Part shown: piece after piece, positions 1 through 11,719 of the stretch
Position numbering within the stretch: the stretch's first letter is position 1
How the letters are laid out: every line of letters begins with the position of its first letter
NCBI GenBank assembly: GCA_018398585.1
Contig: JAGTTD010000011.1
Coordinates: forward strand, 20,079,346 to 20,143,345
Reading direction: 5' to 3'
Source of the DNA: Simmondsia chinensis
Taxonomy: Eukaryota > Streptophyta > Magnoliopsida > Caryophyllales > Simmondsiaceae
DNA: 64,000 nucleotides
The notes under the pieces: generated by a model
Seen by the model: the letters and a program-made list of their open reading frames with translations, nothing else
Databases searched by the model: none
What the model was told of the DNA's origin: nothing
Made by a program: the position numbers and the translations under genes

Positions 1-531
1 CTCTGGTCAAGTTGTCCTAGTGAAATCAAGTTCCTATGGAGTTCAAGCACATGCTTGACTCCTTCTAGGATATACACTGTTCCATTTGGTACCTTAATTC
101 ACACTGACTTTATTCCTATGACCTTACATCCATGGTTGTTCCCTAACAGCATCTTTCCTCCATTCACTATCTTATAATGAACAAAGTTTGAGTGGCTTGA
201 GGTCATTTGAGAACTACATCCATAATCTAAGACTCATTCATGTGTTATCATGTCAGATGAAACAATTAATACTTCAAATAGATCAAAATTGGAAGAGATA
301 GTATTATTAGTAGGTGCCTAGTTCTTGTTTCTTTCATAATAATATCTTCTAATATGCCCTAGTTTGTTGCATTCATAACACTTAGTGTTTGAGTAATCTT
401 TCCCGGTCTTAGATGAGGAACGATTCTTGCTTTTAGAAAGCTTTCTATTGTTCTTTGACCAGTATACTGATTGAGTAAACAAGTTTGACATGAAGAGTGC
501 CAAACTGGTTAGCATATCTTGCTGTACATTT
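1..531 (-). pseudogene. Ty1/copia fragment: gag zinc knuckle and protease
   Basis: Read on the minus strand, about 350-400 encodes a CCHC zinc knuckle (CYECNKLGHIRRYY) in which the final Cys has become Tyr. Downstream, about 60-230 gives the copia protease and its following segment: a degenerate active site DYG in place of DSG, then CSSQMT, GGKMLLGNN and LISLGQLDQ. In intact copia polyproteins this is the gag/protease boundary, which processes the polyprotein inside the virus-like particle. The fragment runs off the left edge and has at least one in-frame stop. It stops abruptly near 540, where a plus-strand copia fragment begins, so the two lie head to head. Family assignment is firm; whether both pieces come from one element is unknown. 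Confidence 0.8.
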
Positions 532-561
532 TAGATTGAGTAAATAGTCTTGTCCTTTGAC

Positions 562-1255
562 CAAGAAAAAGAAAGAAGAGATGTCAACTATTCCTTACTT
601 CTCTCCAATTCGTTCTTTGATGTATGCCATGGTTTGTACTTGACCAGATATTGCTCATGTTATAGGTGTTGTGAGCAGGTTTCTTTCGAATCCAGGGAAA
701 GTTAATGGTGAAGTACTAAAGTGGATCTTTAGATATTAGCGGGGTACTTCGAAACAATGTTTGAGTTTTGGAGGCTCGGGACTGATTCTTAAAGGATATA
801 CTAATTCTGATAGGGCAAGATGTCTTGATAGTACGAAATTTACTTTGGTGTATTTATTCACTTTTGTAGTGGGAGCTGTGACTTGGCCATTTAGATTGCA
901 AAAGTGTATTTTTCTCTCCACTACTGGCGCTCAGTATATTATTGATGTTGAAGTTGGGATGAAAATTATGTAGATGAAGAGGTTTTTTCAAAAGTTCGAT
1001 TTGAAACATAAAGAGTATGTTGTATTATGTGATAGTTAGAGTGCTATAGATTTGAGTAAAAATTACATGTATCCTATCCGTACAAAGCAAATTGATGTGC
1101 GATATTATTGACTGCGTTCTATGATTGAAGTAAAGCTGATGATACCAAAGAAGATTCACACTCACAAAAATATGACTTATATGTTGACTAAGGTGGTTCT
1201 TAGTGGCAAGTTGGACTTTTCTCTTAGGTTATCGTATGGACTCCAAGTAGCTTGA
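562..1255 (+). pseudogene. Ty1/copia fragment: end of reverse transcriptase and RNase H
   Basis: The translation carries the RT tail (SLMYAMVCT-stop-PDIAHVIGVVSRFLSNPGK) and then RNase H segments (GYTNSDRARCLD, STTGAQYI, VVLCDS, RTKQIDVRYY, MTYMLTKVV), the usual order at the 3' end of a Tork/Tnt1-like copia pol. RNase H removes the RNA strand during cDNA synthesis. At least four stops interrupt it, for example where RY-L, DS-Q and YY-W would be expected, so it is dead. The N-terminal RT with its YVDD site is absent because the sequence begins abruptly near 560. A purine-rich tract at about 1281-1296 and an LTR-like region follow. Confidence 0.85.
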
Positions 1256-1298
1256 TGCAGTGTTCTCTCATCCTCGCGGTGGGTTGGAGGGGGTGATT

Positions 1299-1920
1299 TG
1301 TACAGTGCGTAATATGTATTATGGTCCAGCCTACATATTATAAATAATATTTGTAAAAGGAAAACATTGAATTTGGCATCATGGCCAAGGTCCAGGTCCA
1401 TTGTTATTAAGGGCTTATGGTATTTTATGTATTTAAACCCCAAAACTGGGGTTGTCGATGGCATGTGCATATCAAAAATACCGAGAGACTTGTTCGGCGA
1501 CCAAACATGTGAGAGGTCAGCGGCGCATATCATTATGGGAGATTGAGTATCTTAAAGCAATTTAGAGTGGGTCTTCTAGGCACTAATTAGAGTGATTTGA
1601 TTGGGGAGAATCAGTTATTCTCGAACTTAGGGAGGTTATTCTTATATCGCTCTAATTACATGTAGGTTTCAAGTTATGGCACACATCTTGAATTCATAAA
1701 CATTATAATTGTTATTTCATAGTGGATTTTGCTGTCGGTTTACCTCGTGGTTTTTCCCTCTACCTTGGAGCTTTTTCATGTTATATCTAGTGTTTATTTA
1801 TTTCCGTATATTTATTTTCTTGTTGATATTTAGTGGTATTGGTGTGCCGTGTGATTTAATTGGTCACTAATAGGCTTGAGTGGTCAATTGAATTGGTTTA
1901 AGTGTCTAGACCTAGCAACA
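1299..1920 (+). repeat. Probable 3' LTR of the copia fragment
   Basis: Immediately after a G-rich tract (GGGTTGGAGGGGGTGATT, about 1281-1298) that can serve as polypurine tract, the sequence starts with TG and becomes non-coding. That is the position of a copia 3' LTR. The proposed end at ...CCTAGCAACA is a guess from the TG...CA rule. No partner LTR lies in the window, so neither boundary can be confirmed. Confidence 0.5.
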
Positions 1921-1957
1921 CACAACTTAGTGATGGCTTAAGTAAGGACCCAAGTCC

Positions 1958-2080
1958 CAACAACAACAACAACATACCCAGTGCCTTAAGGGCTCCCACA
2001 AAAGTAGGGTCTAGGACTAGTGGGATGTACGCAACCCTACCCATTCAGGGTACCCTTACGAGAGGCTGTTTCCGAGATGA
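1958..2080 (-). repeat. Au-like SINE, 3' portion, minus strand
   Basis: On the minus strand the block reads ...GGAAACAGCCTCTCGTA, then a GGGTAGGGTTGCGTACA core, then CCTAGACCCTACTTTTGTGG, and ends in a (TTG)5-like tail (plus-strand CAA repeats at 1958-1972). Order and wording match the 3' half of the plant Au SINE family as I remember it. The tRNA-derived 5' half with boxes A and B is not seen, so the copy looks 5'-truncated. It sits inside LTR-like sequence. SINEs are Pol III-derived and borrow LINE machinery. Confidence 0.7.
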
Positions 2081-3410
2081 GTGATTTAGGTTGTACTATT
2101 TGAACAACGATTTTAAATCCTGAGAGTATTTTGGACTTGTGCATGGAACGTTACTTAATTTGGTGTACTATAAGTAAGGTCTAGACAAATGATTAATTCC
2201 CACGTATACTGGGTAGCGGCGTGAAGTGTGATAAGGATAAGGTATTGAATATAGAATCTACAATATCTTATGAGGAACAAATGTTCCCTTAGTTGATTCA
2301 TGAGTATTTGAATAGTTCGAAAACTTTGGCCAAAGTGTTAAGGGTGTTTGACATTGGAATTTATACTATATTTATGTTCAAGTATGAATAAATTATTCAA
2401 TGAAAGACGAGTCGGTAACTGATGGGGAAGTTGTGAAAATGATAATGGTGTTAGTTATATTTACTTTTTGTCATGGACATCTAGTAGAGGGTTGTTGTCA
2501 TCAATACAGTCTATTTGGAAAATATCAGATAAATGATTTAATTCTAGAGTACAGTGAAAATTATTTAGTGGAATTAAGTCTTATTAAATGGTAATTAAAT
2601 TTTATCATGAGATGGTAATTAGTTTAACTCATTTGGAGCAAGATTTTAATTGTTCCTGAGGTCCCTATGCAAGCCTCTATATTTATTGCCATCGAAAAAT
2701 TATTAAAGAATTCATGAGATGAGTAAATTTAATTTGCCAAACATTATTCATTAGATTAATAAAAGTTAAAAATTATAAAATAAAATAAATTTTGAAAATT
2801 AAAATTCATAAGGTGAATTTTTACATGAGGGAAACAAAGTTAAAAAAATTTAGAATCGCATTTACACAGGGTTGATCCACATATATGCAGATCAGCCAAC
2901 CAGCGAGCGGCATGCTAGGACTGGATCCACACCTCCGGGCACGGGCCAATCACCGCGTGCCACGTGACACACTATGGCAAGATAGATGACACGGTTTGAC
3001 CCACCAAAACGCGTCGTTTTTACAAGTTGTTGCACTTAAATACTACATTTTGTTTTAAATATGCGCGTTGCACATCGAAAGAATGAGATTTTTTTGCTCT
3101 GTTATACTACTATAAATAGAGGTATCTATTTCAAAGGCTTGGCAATCAATTCTAAATTAAGGGTTTTAGAAAGTGTTGACTTTCGGAGACTTAATTGCAG
3201 AGAAAAATTTCCGTTAAAAATTTTCTTTCCACAGTTTAACATTTTTCGGAGCCCACTCTTCGGGCAGTTTGTGGTCATTGCATAGAAGGCCGTTGAGTAT
3301 CAGTTTTCTCAGCTTTCACGGAGTAATCCTTCTCGTACTCTTATCTTGGAGCAATTCCGGGTTTGTCTTTATTTCCTTCACTTTTAAGTTCAGTTTTCTT
3401 ATTATGCTAG
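2081..3410 (+). other. Gene-free LTR-like region
   Basis: About 1.3 kb without a convincing coding region. 2081-2870 is AT-rich. 2870-3020 is a GC-richer block (several GGATCCAC / GCGTGCCACGTG stretches). Then come a TATA box and a transcript-leader-like stretch to about 3360. This order resembles the U3/R/U5 layout of an LTR, but no second copy occurs in the window, so I cannot assign a family or boundaries. Confidence 0.35.
3111..3118 (+). promoter_or_regulatory. TATA box in LTR-like region
   Basis: TATAAATA, with a GC-rich block containing CACGTG-like sequence 130-190 bases upstream. This is consistent with an LTR core promoter. No transcript evidence is available from sequence alone. Confidence 0.4.
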
Positions 3411-3417
3411 ATAGAGA

Positions 3418-3426
3418 CTGATACCA
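3418..3426 (-). other. Degenerate primer-binding site (initiator tRNA-Met type)
   Basis: On the minus strand TGGTATCAG follows the LTR end by two bases and matches the first nine positions complementary to the 3' end of plant initiator tRNA-Met. The remaining three positions are lost. It shows that the adjacent LTR was a 5' LTR in minus orientation. Confidence 0.6.
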
Positions 3427-3428
3427 AT

Positions 3429-3841
3429 TGTTATGATTCAAGATTACTCTTGGATCATAACATAGGATAGTTGAAGAATTAGAGTAGAGATGAGAAGAGA
3501 ATTGGAGATTCAAAATGAGATTTAGAGAATATAGATGAGAAGTAGAGAGAATTAGGGTTGAGAGAAGAAGATAGAAACCAATATCATTCATCAATACTTC
3601 TTTAAAAGACAGTCATCACTACTTATACTAAACTCAAGCTAAAGATGATTGAGCTAGATACATTGCACTTGGACTCCTAAGGCTAACCGACATTAAACAA
3701 ACTAGTTGTCACTCTTGACTTGTTAACTAACACTTGACTAACCTTGACTTATACAAGACTAAAGATGCTAATTAAGCTAGATTATTACAAACCATGGACC
3801 TTCACTAGATTGTTATAACTCGTGGACTTAGAATCGTGACA
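3429..3841 (-). repeat. Isolated Ty3/gypsy 5' LTR, minus orientation
   Basis: On the minus strand it starts TGTCACGATTC and ends AATCATAACA, beside a tRNA-Met-type primer-binding site. The terminal sequence is related to the LTRs at 14107-14410 and 55806-56198. No internal gypsy coding follows at lower coordinates, so the body and the other LTR are missing. It interrupts a copia gag similar to that of the element at 48909-54830, which resumes at 3842. A 34-bp palindrome occupies 3429-3462. Confidence 0.65.
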
Positions 3842-4030
3842 ATCCTTCATAGATATGATGCCTGAGAGATATAATTGCTTTAGCATGATCCTACAAGGAT
3901 GCGCTATTTGCCCTTTTAATTGTATCTCTGAGATCCATATCCTTAAGGTAAATCTTAATATCAAGGGTCCATGGAAAATAATTTTTTTCCAGATATACCA
4001 AGAACAGTATATTCAAGATTAGTAAGGTTA
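3842..4030 (-). pseudogene. Ty1/copia gag N-terminal fragment
   Basis: The minus-strand translation (DISGK-like start, YLKDMDLRDTIKRAN, DHAKAIISLRHHIYEG) matches the gag N-terminus of the copia element at 49436 almost segment by segment (HLDAKNLEDTIKRGN, DHAKALIFLRHHIHEG). It is cut at 3841 by the gypsy LTR and has one visible stop (before DHAKA, at the same place as in the 49.4 kb copy). It records a second member of that copia family. Confidence 0.7.
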
Positions 4031-5324
4031 GACAATATAAATCGCCTTTCGATGCCTCTTCAGGTTTCCAGATTAATTAAAACACAATTACTCTAACTTA
4101 TGCTGTATTTCCCTTGCCCATTGGTCCACATCTTTATTGTTAAGAGTTTCAATATAGTCCAGGGGATTAGATTCATTATCTGGCTTAACCGTTAAGACTG
4201 AAGACATGAATCTGCCAGGTGACACTGACCATCCTTCCACTACATCAAAGCTCTCATATACTTAGAGTGACAATGACCTGGTTGAAGATATATCTAATAC
4301 ATTATCTAAATTATAAGTTGTATTAAGCTGTTGAAACATATTATCTCATATTGTCAATTTATCAAACACACGCTATCTGTTGTATTTTAAAAGCACTTTA
4401 TAAAACCTCTTACATAACAAACCTTTTGATATGTAAATGTGACCCATCATATGAATTATACAATATTCAACAAAATATTATTGATCCTTTCTACAACATT
4501 TTGTAGTAAGAAAAAATAAGAATTCTCTTGAAATCACTACTTTGGTCTAATCAAAGTGACTTGATATAATTTTCTAACTAATTTGATCCTTAATCTTTAA
4601 TTCTTTGAATTTTTCAAAGGATTCAAGACATCAGTCTTCATAGGCACTATCCATATATCAACTTATTGACTAACCATTCACAAACATTTATGAAATACTC
4701 TTCACTTTCGCTCACTTGAACTTTTAGTCGTCCATAAACATTTTATGAACAAGTTCTAGCAGCTAAGTGGCACTATTGCCTTTACAGTTAAAGGCTCTTT
4801 GAGTCACCATTAATTCGAACATGATTCACATGCTAATTATCACTTTACTACTTAATGATCGCAAAAGACAAATCGAACCAATTTTAAATCATACTAGTTT
4901 AATGTGAGCAAAGATCAAGTACCACTTAAAAGCTTTATGGGCTTCAGGACATTCTTCTTTTATATGATTATACAACCTAGCTTATATTTTACTAATAAAC
5001 TGCCATTAACATAGTTTTGATTAAAATTAGTCAACTATCTACCAATGTTCCTTTTAAATAAATACTTTATTTGCTTGATTATTAGTCTATTTTTCAAAAA
5101 AATAACTAAAAAACTATTTTAAAATGAGTAGTAAATAGAAATTGAATTTCTAAAGTACATTAAGATAGTTACTCAAATATAAAACTACATTCCTTAACTT
5201 AAACTACTATCTCTTGATGCCCATACTGAAAACCCATTCACCAGAAAATTAGTGAACTACTTACCAGTCACAACTAGAGGAGATAGGATATCAAATACCC
5301 TGCCATGTTGGCTTTGTGCCTTGG
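4031..5324 (-). pseudogene. Heavily decayed Ty1/copia-like pol remnants
   Basis: About 4060-4250 on the minus strand gives a stretch (YIETLNNKDVDQWAREIQ) like the start of copia reverse transcriptase. About 4480-4740 gives a stretch reminiscent of copia integrase (VPMKTDVL, then a KFKELK-like segment). Stops and frameshifts are very frequent. From 4750 to 5324 I recognise nothing. The element at 5330 was inserted at the right end of this sequence, which continues at 13680. Confidence 0.35.
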
Positions 5325-5329
5325 CAACA

Positions 5330-6859
5330 TGATGTATTTTTCTACGTCTATCAAAATTTAATATAAAACGCTATCAATTAAACACACCTACATTGAAGTG
5401 TACAGCGAGAAGGTGTTGAACCACAGGGACTAAGAGTGTGTGAATTTACTCTATAACTTAAATTGATTTGAATAAAATTGAGAGGTTTTTGTATTAATTG
5501 ACCTAAGGAAACAACAATTAAACTAAAGTAATATACTTATAATTGAAAAAGTGTATTAAATTGGAACCTAGGGTTTCGAATCCATCCTTAGCCAATTACT
5601 TTTACGTTAACTTTTAACTTGGGATTATTAATTGTCACACGGGTAGTGGCTTAGGCTACAAGCTTCAACCTACTAAGATAATGTTGTTAGTATTGCGTAT
5701 TGACCCTATCTAACTAAAGCATAAGAAAAATAGGCTCTACCTAATGTATTGTTAATTATTACGTATTGACCCTATCTAACTAAAGTATAGGGAAGATATG
5801 CTTTAATTAACAATTCGGTTAATACTATTGCTTGATTAATTAATCCTAAGGCTACAAGCACAATGAATTAATTTATAAATATCAACATCAACAATTAAAG
5901 GTGACAAACTGAATAATCATATCAATTGAATAAACAATAAAAATATAATACTTCAAAGTATTTATCTCAACCAAGCAATTTATGTAAACAATTAAATTAA
6001 CCCGAACTAAAAGTAAACAAAAGTAAAGACTAAGGCTTCGTATAACCCCAGAGAGCAAGTTAGCTCTCCCTCAAGGATGATCCGGTGAAGAAGAAGTTGA
6101 ACAAACTCATGTTGATCTCCATGCTAATTTCGCTTTCGTTCCAATTTAACGAAAAAGAAAGAAAAATAAAGAGAAAAAAATGGAAAAGAGAGAGAGAAAG
6201 CTGAGGGAAAGAGAAGCAGGGCCCCTGGTGAGTAGCCAAAAACAAAGAGGCCCCCCAATGACACAAAACGACCAATTTATACCCCCCCCCCCAAACCGAC
6301 GCTTGTTCCCCTCTCTAAGCCCTACCCGTTTTGGGCTGGAAATCTGGTGGTGTCGATGAGGGCTGGTGGTGTCGGGCTGCACGTTTGGGCTTGGTGTTGC
6401 TGTTGGTGGGCCGGAGGTCTGGTGCCGGTGAACAGTGCTTTTGGGCTAGGCTGAGGACGGTGTTGTTGGTGTTCGATCTGGGCTTGTGGTGGGCTAGTGA
6501 AGTGTAAACGGGAGCTATTTGGGCTGGGCTGGGCTGTTGGTGGTGACGAGGTGGATCTGGGCCGATGGTGGGCTATGGCCTCGGGTACTGTAGAGAATAG
6601 GGGTGCAGCTGGGTTGAAGATGATGAATAATGTAGGTGCGGGTTGGGCTTATACGTTCTTGTCCCGAATCTCGATTGACTTGATTTAATTGTTTACGAAT
6701 CGAATTTACCTCATTTGCACCAACATTTGACAATTTTCAGAACTTTAATTTCAAACCTGTTAAACATAAAAATTGCCAAAATGAGTGTAGAACTATAATT
6801 AAATAGGTGCAAAATAATTAAAATAACAATTAAAAGATGCGTAAATACCGGACGCATCA
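5330..6859 (-). repeat. 3' LTR of Athila-like element
   Basis: Matches 12148-13674 along its whole length with scattered substitutions. On the minus strand it runs from TGATGCGTCC to AATACATCA. It contains a Pro/Ser-rich open stretch (about 6515-6733) that is also present in the other LTR, a C-run at about 6281-6293 and a TATA-like motif near 6276. The shared open stretch is LTR sequence and not a gene. Confidence 0.95.
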
Positions 6860-6873
6860 ACACCCCCACACCT
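6860..6873 (-). other. Polypurine tract
   Basis: Minus-strand AGGTGTGGGGGTGT directly abuts the 3' LTR start. It is the expected primer site for plus-strand DNA synthesis of the element. Confidence 0.75.
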
Positions 6874-7530
6874 AACCTTTGCTAGTCCTCGAGCAAAGCA
6901 TATGATTTAACATAAAGATTACAGTGACCAACTACCCTAACTATCCCAACCTTTACCAAGTTTTTCGAGATTAACACCTATATTACAATTCAAGACAAGA
7001 TTAAATCATTTAGAGCATTCTCCAATTCTATGAATTCAAATGATTAAACTTGTAAACTCGTAATAGAATTTCATTAACCTTGTATCAACTAATAGGAATT
7101 ACTCAAGCAATTTAAGCGCACAAGTGAAAGTGATTAGGATTTCATGCCACGGAAGCTCCTCAAATTCTCGCTCCCAACCAAATATATAAAAGTTTTGTGC
7201 ACCTGCACCATTGAATCACCTAAACACATACTTATACATGGAGAAATTTTAAGTGGCATATGAGTGACCACTTTCAACATTTTGACCTTGATATAACACA
7301 AAAGAAACTTTATCACGAACATACATTAATTTTTAATTTTTCTTTTTCTTTTGCCTTTTTCTTTTGGAGGAAACCCCCCTTTTTTTTCCTTTTCATTTTT
7401 TTCTTTTTTTTTTTTTTGTTTCCTATTCCTTTTTTGTCCATTTTTGGACCTTTTTTTTTTTTTTTTAATTAACACGTACTTCATCATTACAATTGACATT
7501 GACCAACCAGTACTTTACATAACATCAAGG
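6874..7530 (-). other. 3' non-coding region of Athila-like element
   Basis: Between the truncated integrase and the polypurine tract. It holds long pyrimidine-rich plus-strand tracts (about 7335-7470, including T-runs of 14 and 18). No coding region is supported; open frames here are low-complexity Phe-rich artefacts. Confidence 0.7.
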
Positions 7531-9433
7531 GCAAGGATTAGGTTAAGCCAATAGGGTAGGCTTGCAAAACTCAAGATATATAAGGTTGTGAAACCTATCA
7601 TTTTCTTGCTTGGACCAAGTAGATGGAATCACACCTATAGCGAGGAAGTTAACAATATCTGCGAACCAAGGGCCACGTGAATGGGAGACAACAAAAATTT
7701 GCTATCGGGAAAAGATTCATGCATTAAAATAGATGGATCATGATGCTCAAAGAAAATCCTAGAGAGATGGTCAGCTACCATATTCTCTGCACCTTTCTTA
7801 TCTCTAATCTCAATGTCAAACTCCTGAAGTAGAAGAATCCACCCAATGAGCCTAGGTTTCGTTTCTTTCTTAGAGAGCAAATATTTCAACACAGCATGGT
7901 CAGAATAGATAATGACTTTTGATCACAAAAGATAGGAACGAAAATTTTCAAGAGCGAACACAACAGCTAGCAACTCCTTTTCAGTGGTGGTGTAATGGCG
8001 TTGTGCATCATTAAGAGTTTTACTGCCATAGTAAATGACATGAGGCACTTTGTTTACTCTTTGACCTAGGACAGCACCTATAGCAAAATTAGAAGCGTCA
8101 CACATAATTTCAAAAGGAAGAGAGTAATCTGGAGGCTGCATAATGGGGGCCGAAAAAAGTAATGACGGTAGTTTTTGAAAAGCTTCTCGGCAAGACTCAT
8201 CAAACTCAAATGATGTCTCCTTAGCTAGCAAGCTAGTTAATGGTCTAGCTAACTTCCCAAAGTCCTTAATGAATCTCCTTTAGAAACCTGCATGACCTAG
8301 AAAGGATCTAACTTGCTTCACGTTTGAGGGAGGGGGTAAGTTTGCAATCAGATCTACCTTAGCCTTATCAACCTCAATACCCTTCTTAGACACTCTATGA
8401 CCCAATACAATCCCCTCTTGAACCATAAAGTGACTCTTTTCCCAACTCAAAACAAGATTGGCCTCTTCACATCTTTTTAGCACAAGCCTTAAATTCTGCA
8501 AACATTCATCAAACAAAGGCCTGAAAACAGAGAAATCATCCATAAAAACCTCTAGAAATCTATCTACCATGTCAGAAAAGATAGACATCATGCATCTCTG
8601 CAATGTAGCGGGCGCATTACATAAACCAAATGGCATCCTACGGTAGGCAAATGTGCCAAAGGGGCACGTAAAGGTCATTTTCTCTGGATCCTCTGGGTAG
8701 ACTGCTACCTTGTTATATCCTGAATATCCATCATGAAAACAGTAAAAGCTCTGAACAGCTAACTTCTCCAAAATCTGGTCAATGAATGGTAGAGGAAAAT
8801 GGTCCTTCCTAGTGGCAGAGTTAAGCTTCATATAGTCAATACAAACTCTCCAACCTGTGGTCTCTCTAGTGGGCACTAACTCTCCATCACTATTCCTAAC
8901 CATAGTAATGCCCGACTTCTTCGGGTAAATGATACCCGCATCAAGCAATTTCACAATCTCTTTCTTTACCACTTCCTTCATGTTAGGGTTCAACCTCCTT
9001 TGCATCTCTCTAGAGGGTCTAGCATTCTCATCAAGAAAAATCCTATGCATAAAAATGGAGGGGTCTATACCCTTCAAATCAGCCACAGACCACCCAATGG
9101 CACTCTTATGATCACTAAGCACTATCATCAATGCATCCTCCTATTCCCCAGAAAACTGAGAAGAGACAATCACAGGTAAAGTCTCATCGGGTCCTAAGAA
9201 AGCATACTTAAGAGTAGACGGCAACGACTTAAGTTCAAGTTTGGGTGGTGAAACTATGGAAGGCAAGGCAGGGGAATCCGAAAGCATAGGTCAAACTTCT
9301 ACTTTTGACAACCAATGACAAGTCTCTAAAGAGGTACATATCTCAAGCAAATCATTCATCTCTCTAATGTCATTTTCAATCTTAAAATCATCAGAACAAT
9401 CGTATACTAGTGCTCGCTCAAGGGAATCCCTAA
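7531..9433 (-). pseudogene. pol remnant: reverse transcriptase and RNase H, integrase truncated
   Basis: Minus strand, N to C: a linker (LELKSLPSTLKYAFLG; about 9200), then RT from about 9100 to 8290 with DYMKLNSATRKDHFPLPF, the substrate-loop motif RRMPFGLCNAPAT and the catalytic FMDDFSVF, then VQEGIVLGH. RNase H follows from about 8280 to 7720 (CDASNFAIGAVLGQ, ASKTL-like GSKTLNDA, TTTEKELLAVVFA, VADHLSR). After that only the first part of integrase is readable ([14 protein letters not shown], about 7640-7700). It breaks off near 7540, before the HHCC zinc finger and the DDE core. One stop lies at 8280, one at 7920, and there are frameshifts near 9460 and 7690. RT copies the element RNA into cDNA in the virus-like particle. 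Confidence 0.9.
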
Positions 9434-11719
9434 CTAGGATAAAAGGGAGTGTTTGGTCCACCAATCATCAATAATAACCACCCATAAACACTCCAACTCA
9501 TCCTCACTAGTGGGTGACAATGAAGCCTTAAAAATATTTAACCTAATAGTCATATAGGCAAAGCTAACATCTATTACCCTATATCTACAATTAATGGTAG
9601 CATTGGCCGTCGCTAAGAAAGGCCGACCTAGAATGACAGGGACATGGTTTTTTGAATGACTAGAAGGTTCTATGTCAAGCATGAGGAAATCAACAAGAAA
9701 CAAGGCTTTGTCTACTATCGCTAGCACATTAATCAGCTCACCACGGGGAATCCTAGTTGATCTATCTGCTAATTGCAAGGTCACCGTGGTGGGTTGCAAC
9801 TCTCCCAGGCCTAACTTCTCATAAACCGAGTAAGGAATAATGTTGAAACTCGCTCCTAAGTCCAGTAAGGCTTTATCGATCAGGTAGTCCCCAAGTAAAC
9901 AACGGATGGTGGGGACACCAGGGTCTTTGTACTTAACTGGAGTGTCACACTTCAGAATAGAGCTCACTTGCTCGGCTAAGACCACTTTTTTAGGCAGATG
10001 TGCTCTAGATCGCCTCTTTTGGTTTAGTAGATCCTTAATGAACTTCGCATAGGCCAGGATCTGTTTAATTCCATCAAGAAGGGGAATGTTTATCTTCACT
10101 TGCCTAAATGTCTCCATAATTTCTTCCCATTTCTTGTCCTTCCCATTTGGATGTGGTGCAATTAAAGCTTGGGGGAAGGGTACTCTAGGTTCATATGATG
10201 AGGGAAGATCAGAGGCTTTAGGAGTGGGAGAAGGGTGCATGACCTCGTCGGTATACTTTTCTCTCGCCTTGCTCTTCTCTTCTTCCTCACCACTTATAGG
10301 TACTTCACTTTCAGCATTCACCCCATTGTCAACCTCCTTCCCATTTCTCAGCACTGTAATGGATTTTGCTTGTTCTTGCTGGGAAGGATAGTTGTCTTGT
10401 CTTATACAGTTCCTAGGGTTCTCTACAGCCTGGCTAGGGAGTCTTCCCTCCTCTCTCCTACTCGGAGTGTTAGCTAGTTGATCTATTTGGGTTTCTAGCT
10501 TTGCAATCGATTGTGTATGGGAGTGGAGGAGTTGGGAATTAGCTTCCAAACCTTTCAGCGCACTCAAAACCTTCTCTTCAAAATTCAAATTAGAGCTCAA
10601 ATTAGGAGGTTGAGAGTAATTGGAAGCACACCCTTGCAGTTGAAAACCTACAGGCCGGGGCATACCAGGTTGTTGAGGTCGTGGGTTCTGTTGTTATGGC
10701 ATAAACTGTCCTTCTCCTCCTTGCCTCCAGGAGAAGTTAGGATGGTTTCTCCAACCCGGATTGTACGTGTTAGAGTATGGGTCGTTTCGTGGGAATCCTT
10801 GGGCTGCATTGACTTGTTCCTCCAACCACTCCACATAAGGTGAAGCAGAGGGGCAGTCATGTGTAGAATGAGAAACACTAGAGTATGAAGAGCAAGCACT
10901 ATGCACATTTGAAACATGAGATACATTAGGTGAAGTAGAGGGGGCCAGTGTCATCTTAAATAGGGAAGTTAACTGCTCTACGAAAGAGGCAAGAGAGTCT
11001 ACTTTCTTATCTAAGATGGAGGTGTGAGCAATCTCATTTACTCCTCCATTTAACCTAGTAGCATTAAGACGTGAATGTGCGGCAGATTGTTGTGTATTCT
11101 CATTCAAAAGTTGATACAGTTCCCATGCCTCATCCTCGTTCTTTCTAAGGAATTGACCGCCGCATGAGGCATCAACAGTTTGTTGACCCTTCTCATTCAA
11201 CCCATAATAAAAGTTTTGGACTAGTTGCCATTTAGGGATAGCATGATGTGGACAAGCTCGTAAAAGTTCCCTAAACCTATCCCAACTCTGGTGAAACTCT
11301 TCAGTAGGAAGTTGGGCGAAGGTGTTAATGGCTTTCCTAGCAGTGTTAGTCTTGCTAATGGGATAGAATTTCTTAAGAAATTCTTGTTGCATTTGAGTCC
11401 AAGTACTAATTGTCCCACTAGGTAAGGTGCCTAACCAATATTTAGCCTTTTCTTTTAAAGAGAAAGGAAAGAGGCGAAGCAAGATGGCGTCATCACTGAT
11501 GTTAGGAATCCTAAAGGTTGAGCAAGCCTCCATAAAACATTCCAAGTGTGTGTATGGGTTCTCATTACCTAAGCCGTGGAATGAAGAAAGCATCTATATG
11601 GTATGTGGCTTAAGCTCAAACTAATGGGCTACGGGTAGCAACCTAATGCACGACGGTGAGGCGTATGTGGTGGGAGTAAAGTAGTCCATAAGTGTACGTG
11701 GTTGATGTTCCTCAGCCAT
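9434..11719 (-). pseudogene. gag-protease remnant of Athila-like element
   Basis: The start is taken at the ATG on 11717-11719 (MAEEHQPRTLMDYF), which lies about 400 bases after the primer-binding site. Gag domain at about 11600-11060: FHGLGNENPYTHLECF, RLFPFSLKEKAKYWLG, EEFHQSWDRFRELLRACPHH. A linker with FSWRQGG follows (about 10700), then the Lys/Glu-rich region and an aspartic protease at about 9880-9600 (LDLGASFNIIPYSVY, LQLADRSTRIPRGE, VPVILGRPFLATA). All parts lie in one frame, interrupted by only three stops (about 11627, 11594 and 10692), at least two of them where Gln is expected, as if CAA/CAG had become TAA/TAG. Gag builds the particle; the protease cleaves the polyprotein. The catalytic motif reads DLGA, usual for this clade. 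Confidence 0.9.

Noticed and set aside
7260..7554. Phe-rich open frames that look like membrane proteins
   Set aside because: T-rich low-complexity sequence in the 3' non-coding part of the Athila-like element.
10086..10843. Plus-strand open frames of 80-110 residues
   Set aside because: Shadows of the minus-strand gag-protease, in sequence with clear gag motifs on the other strand.
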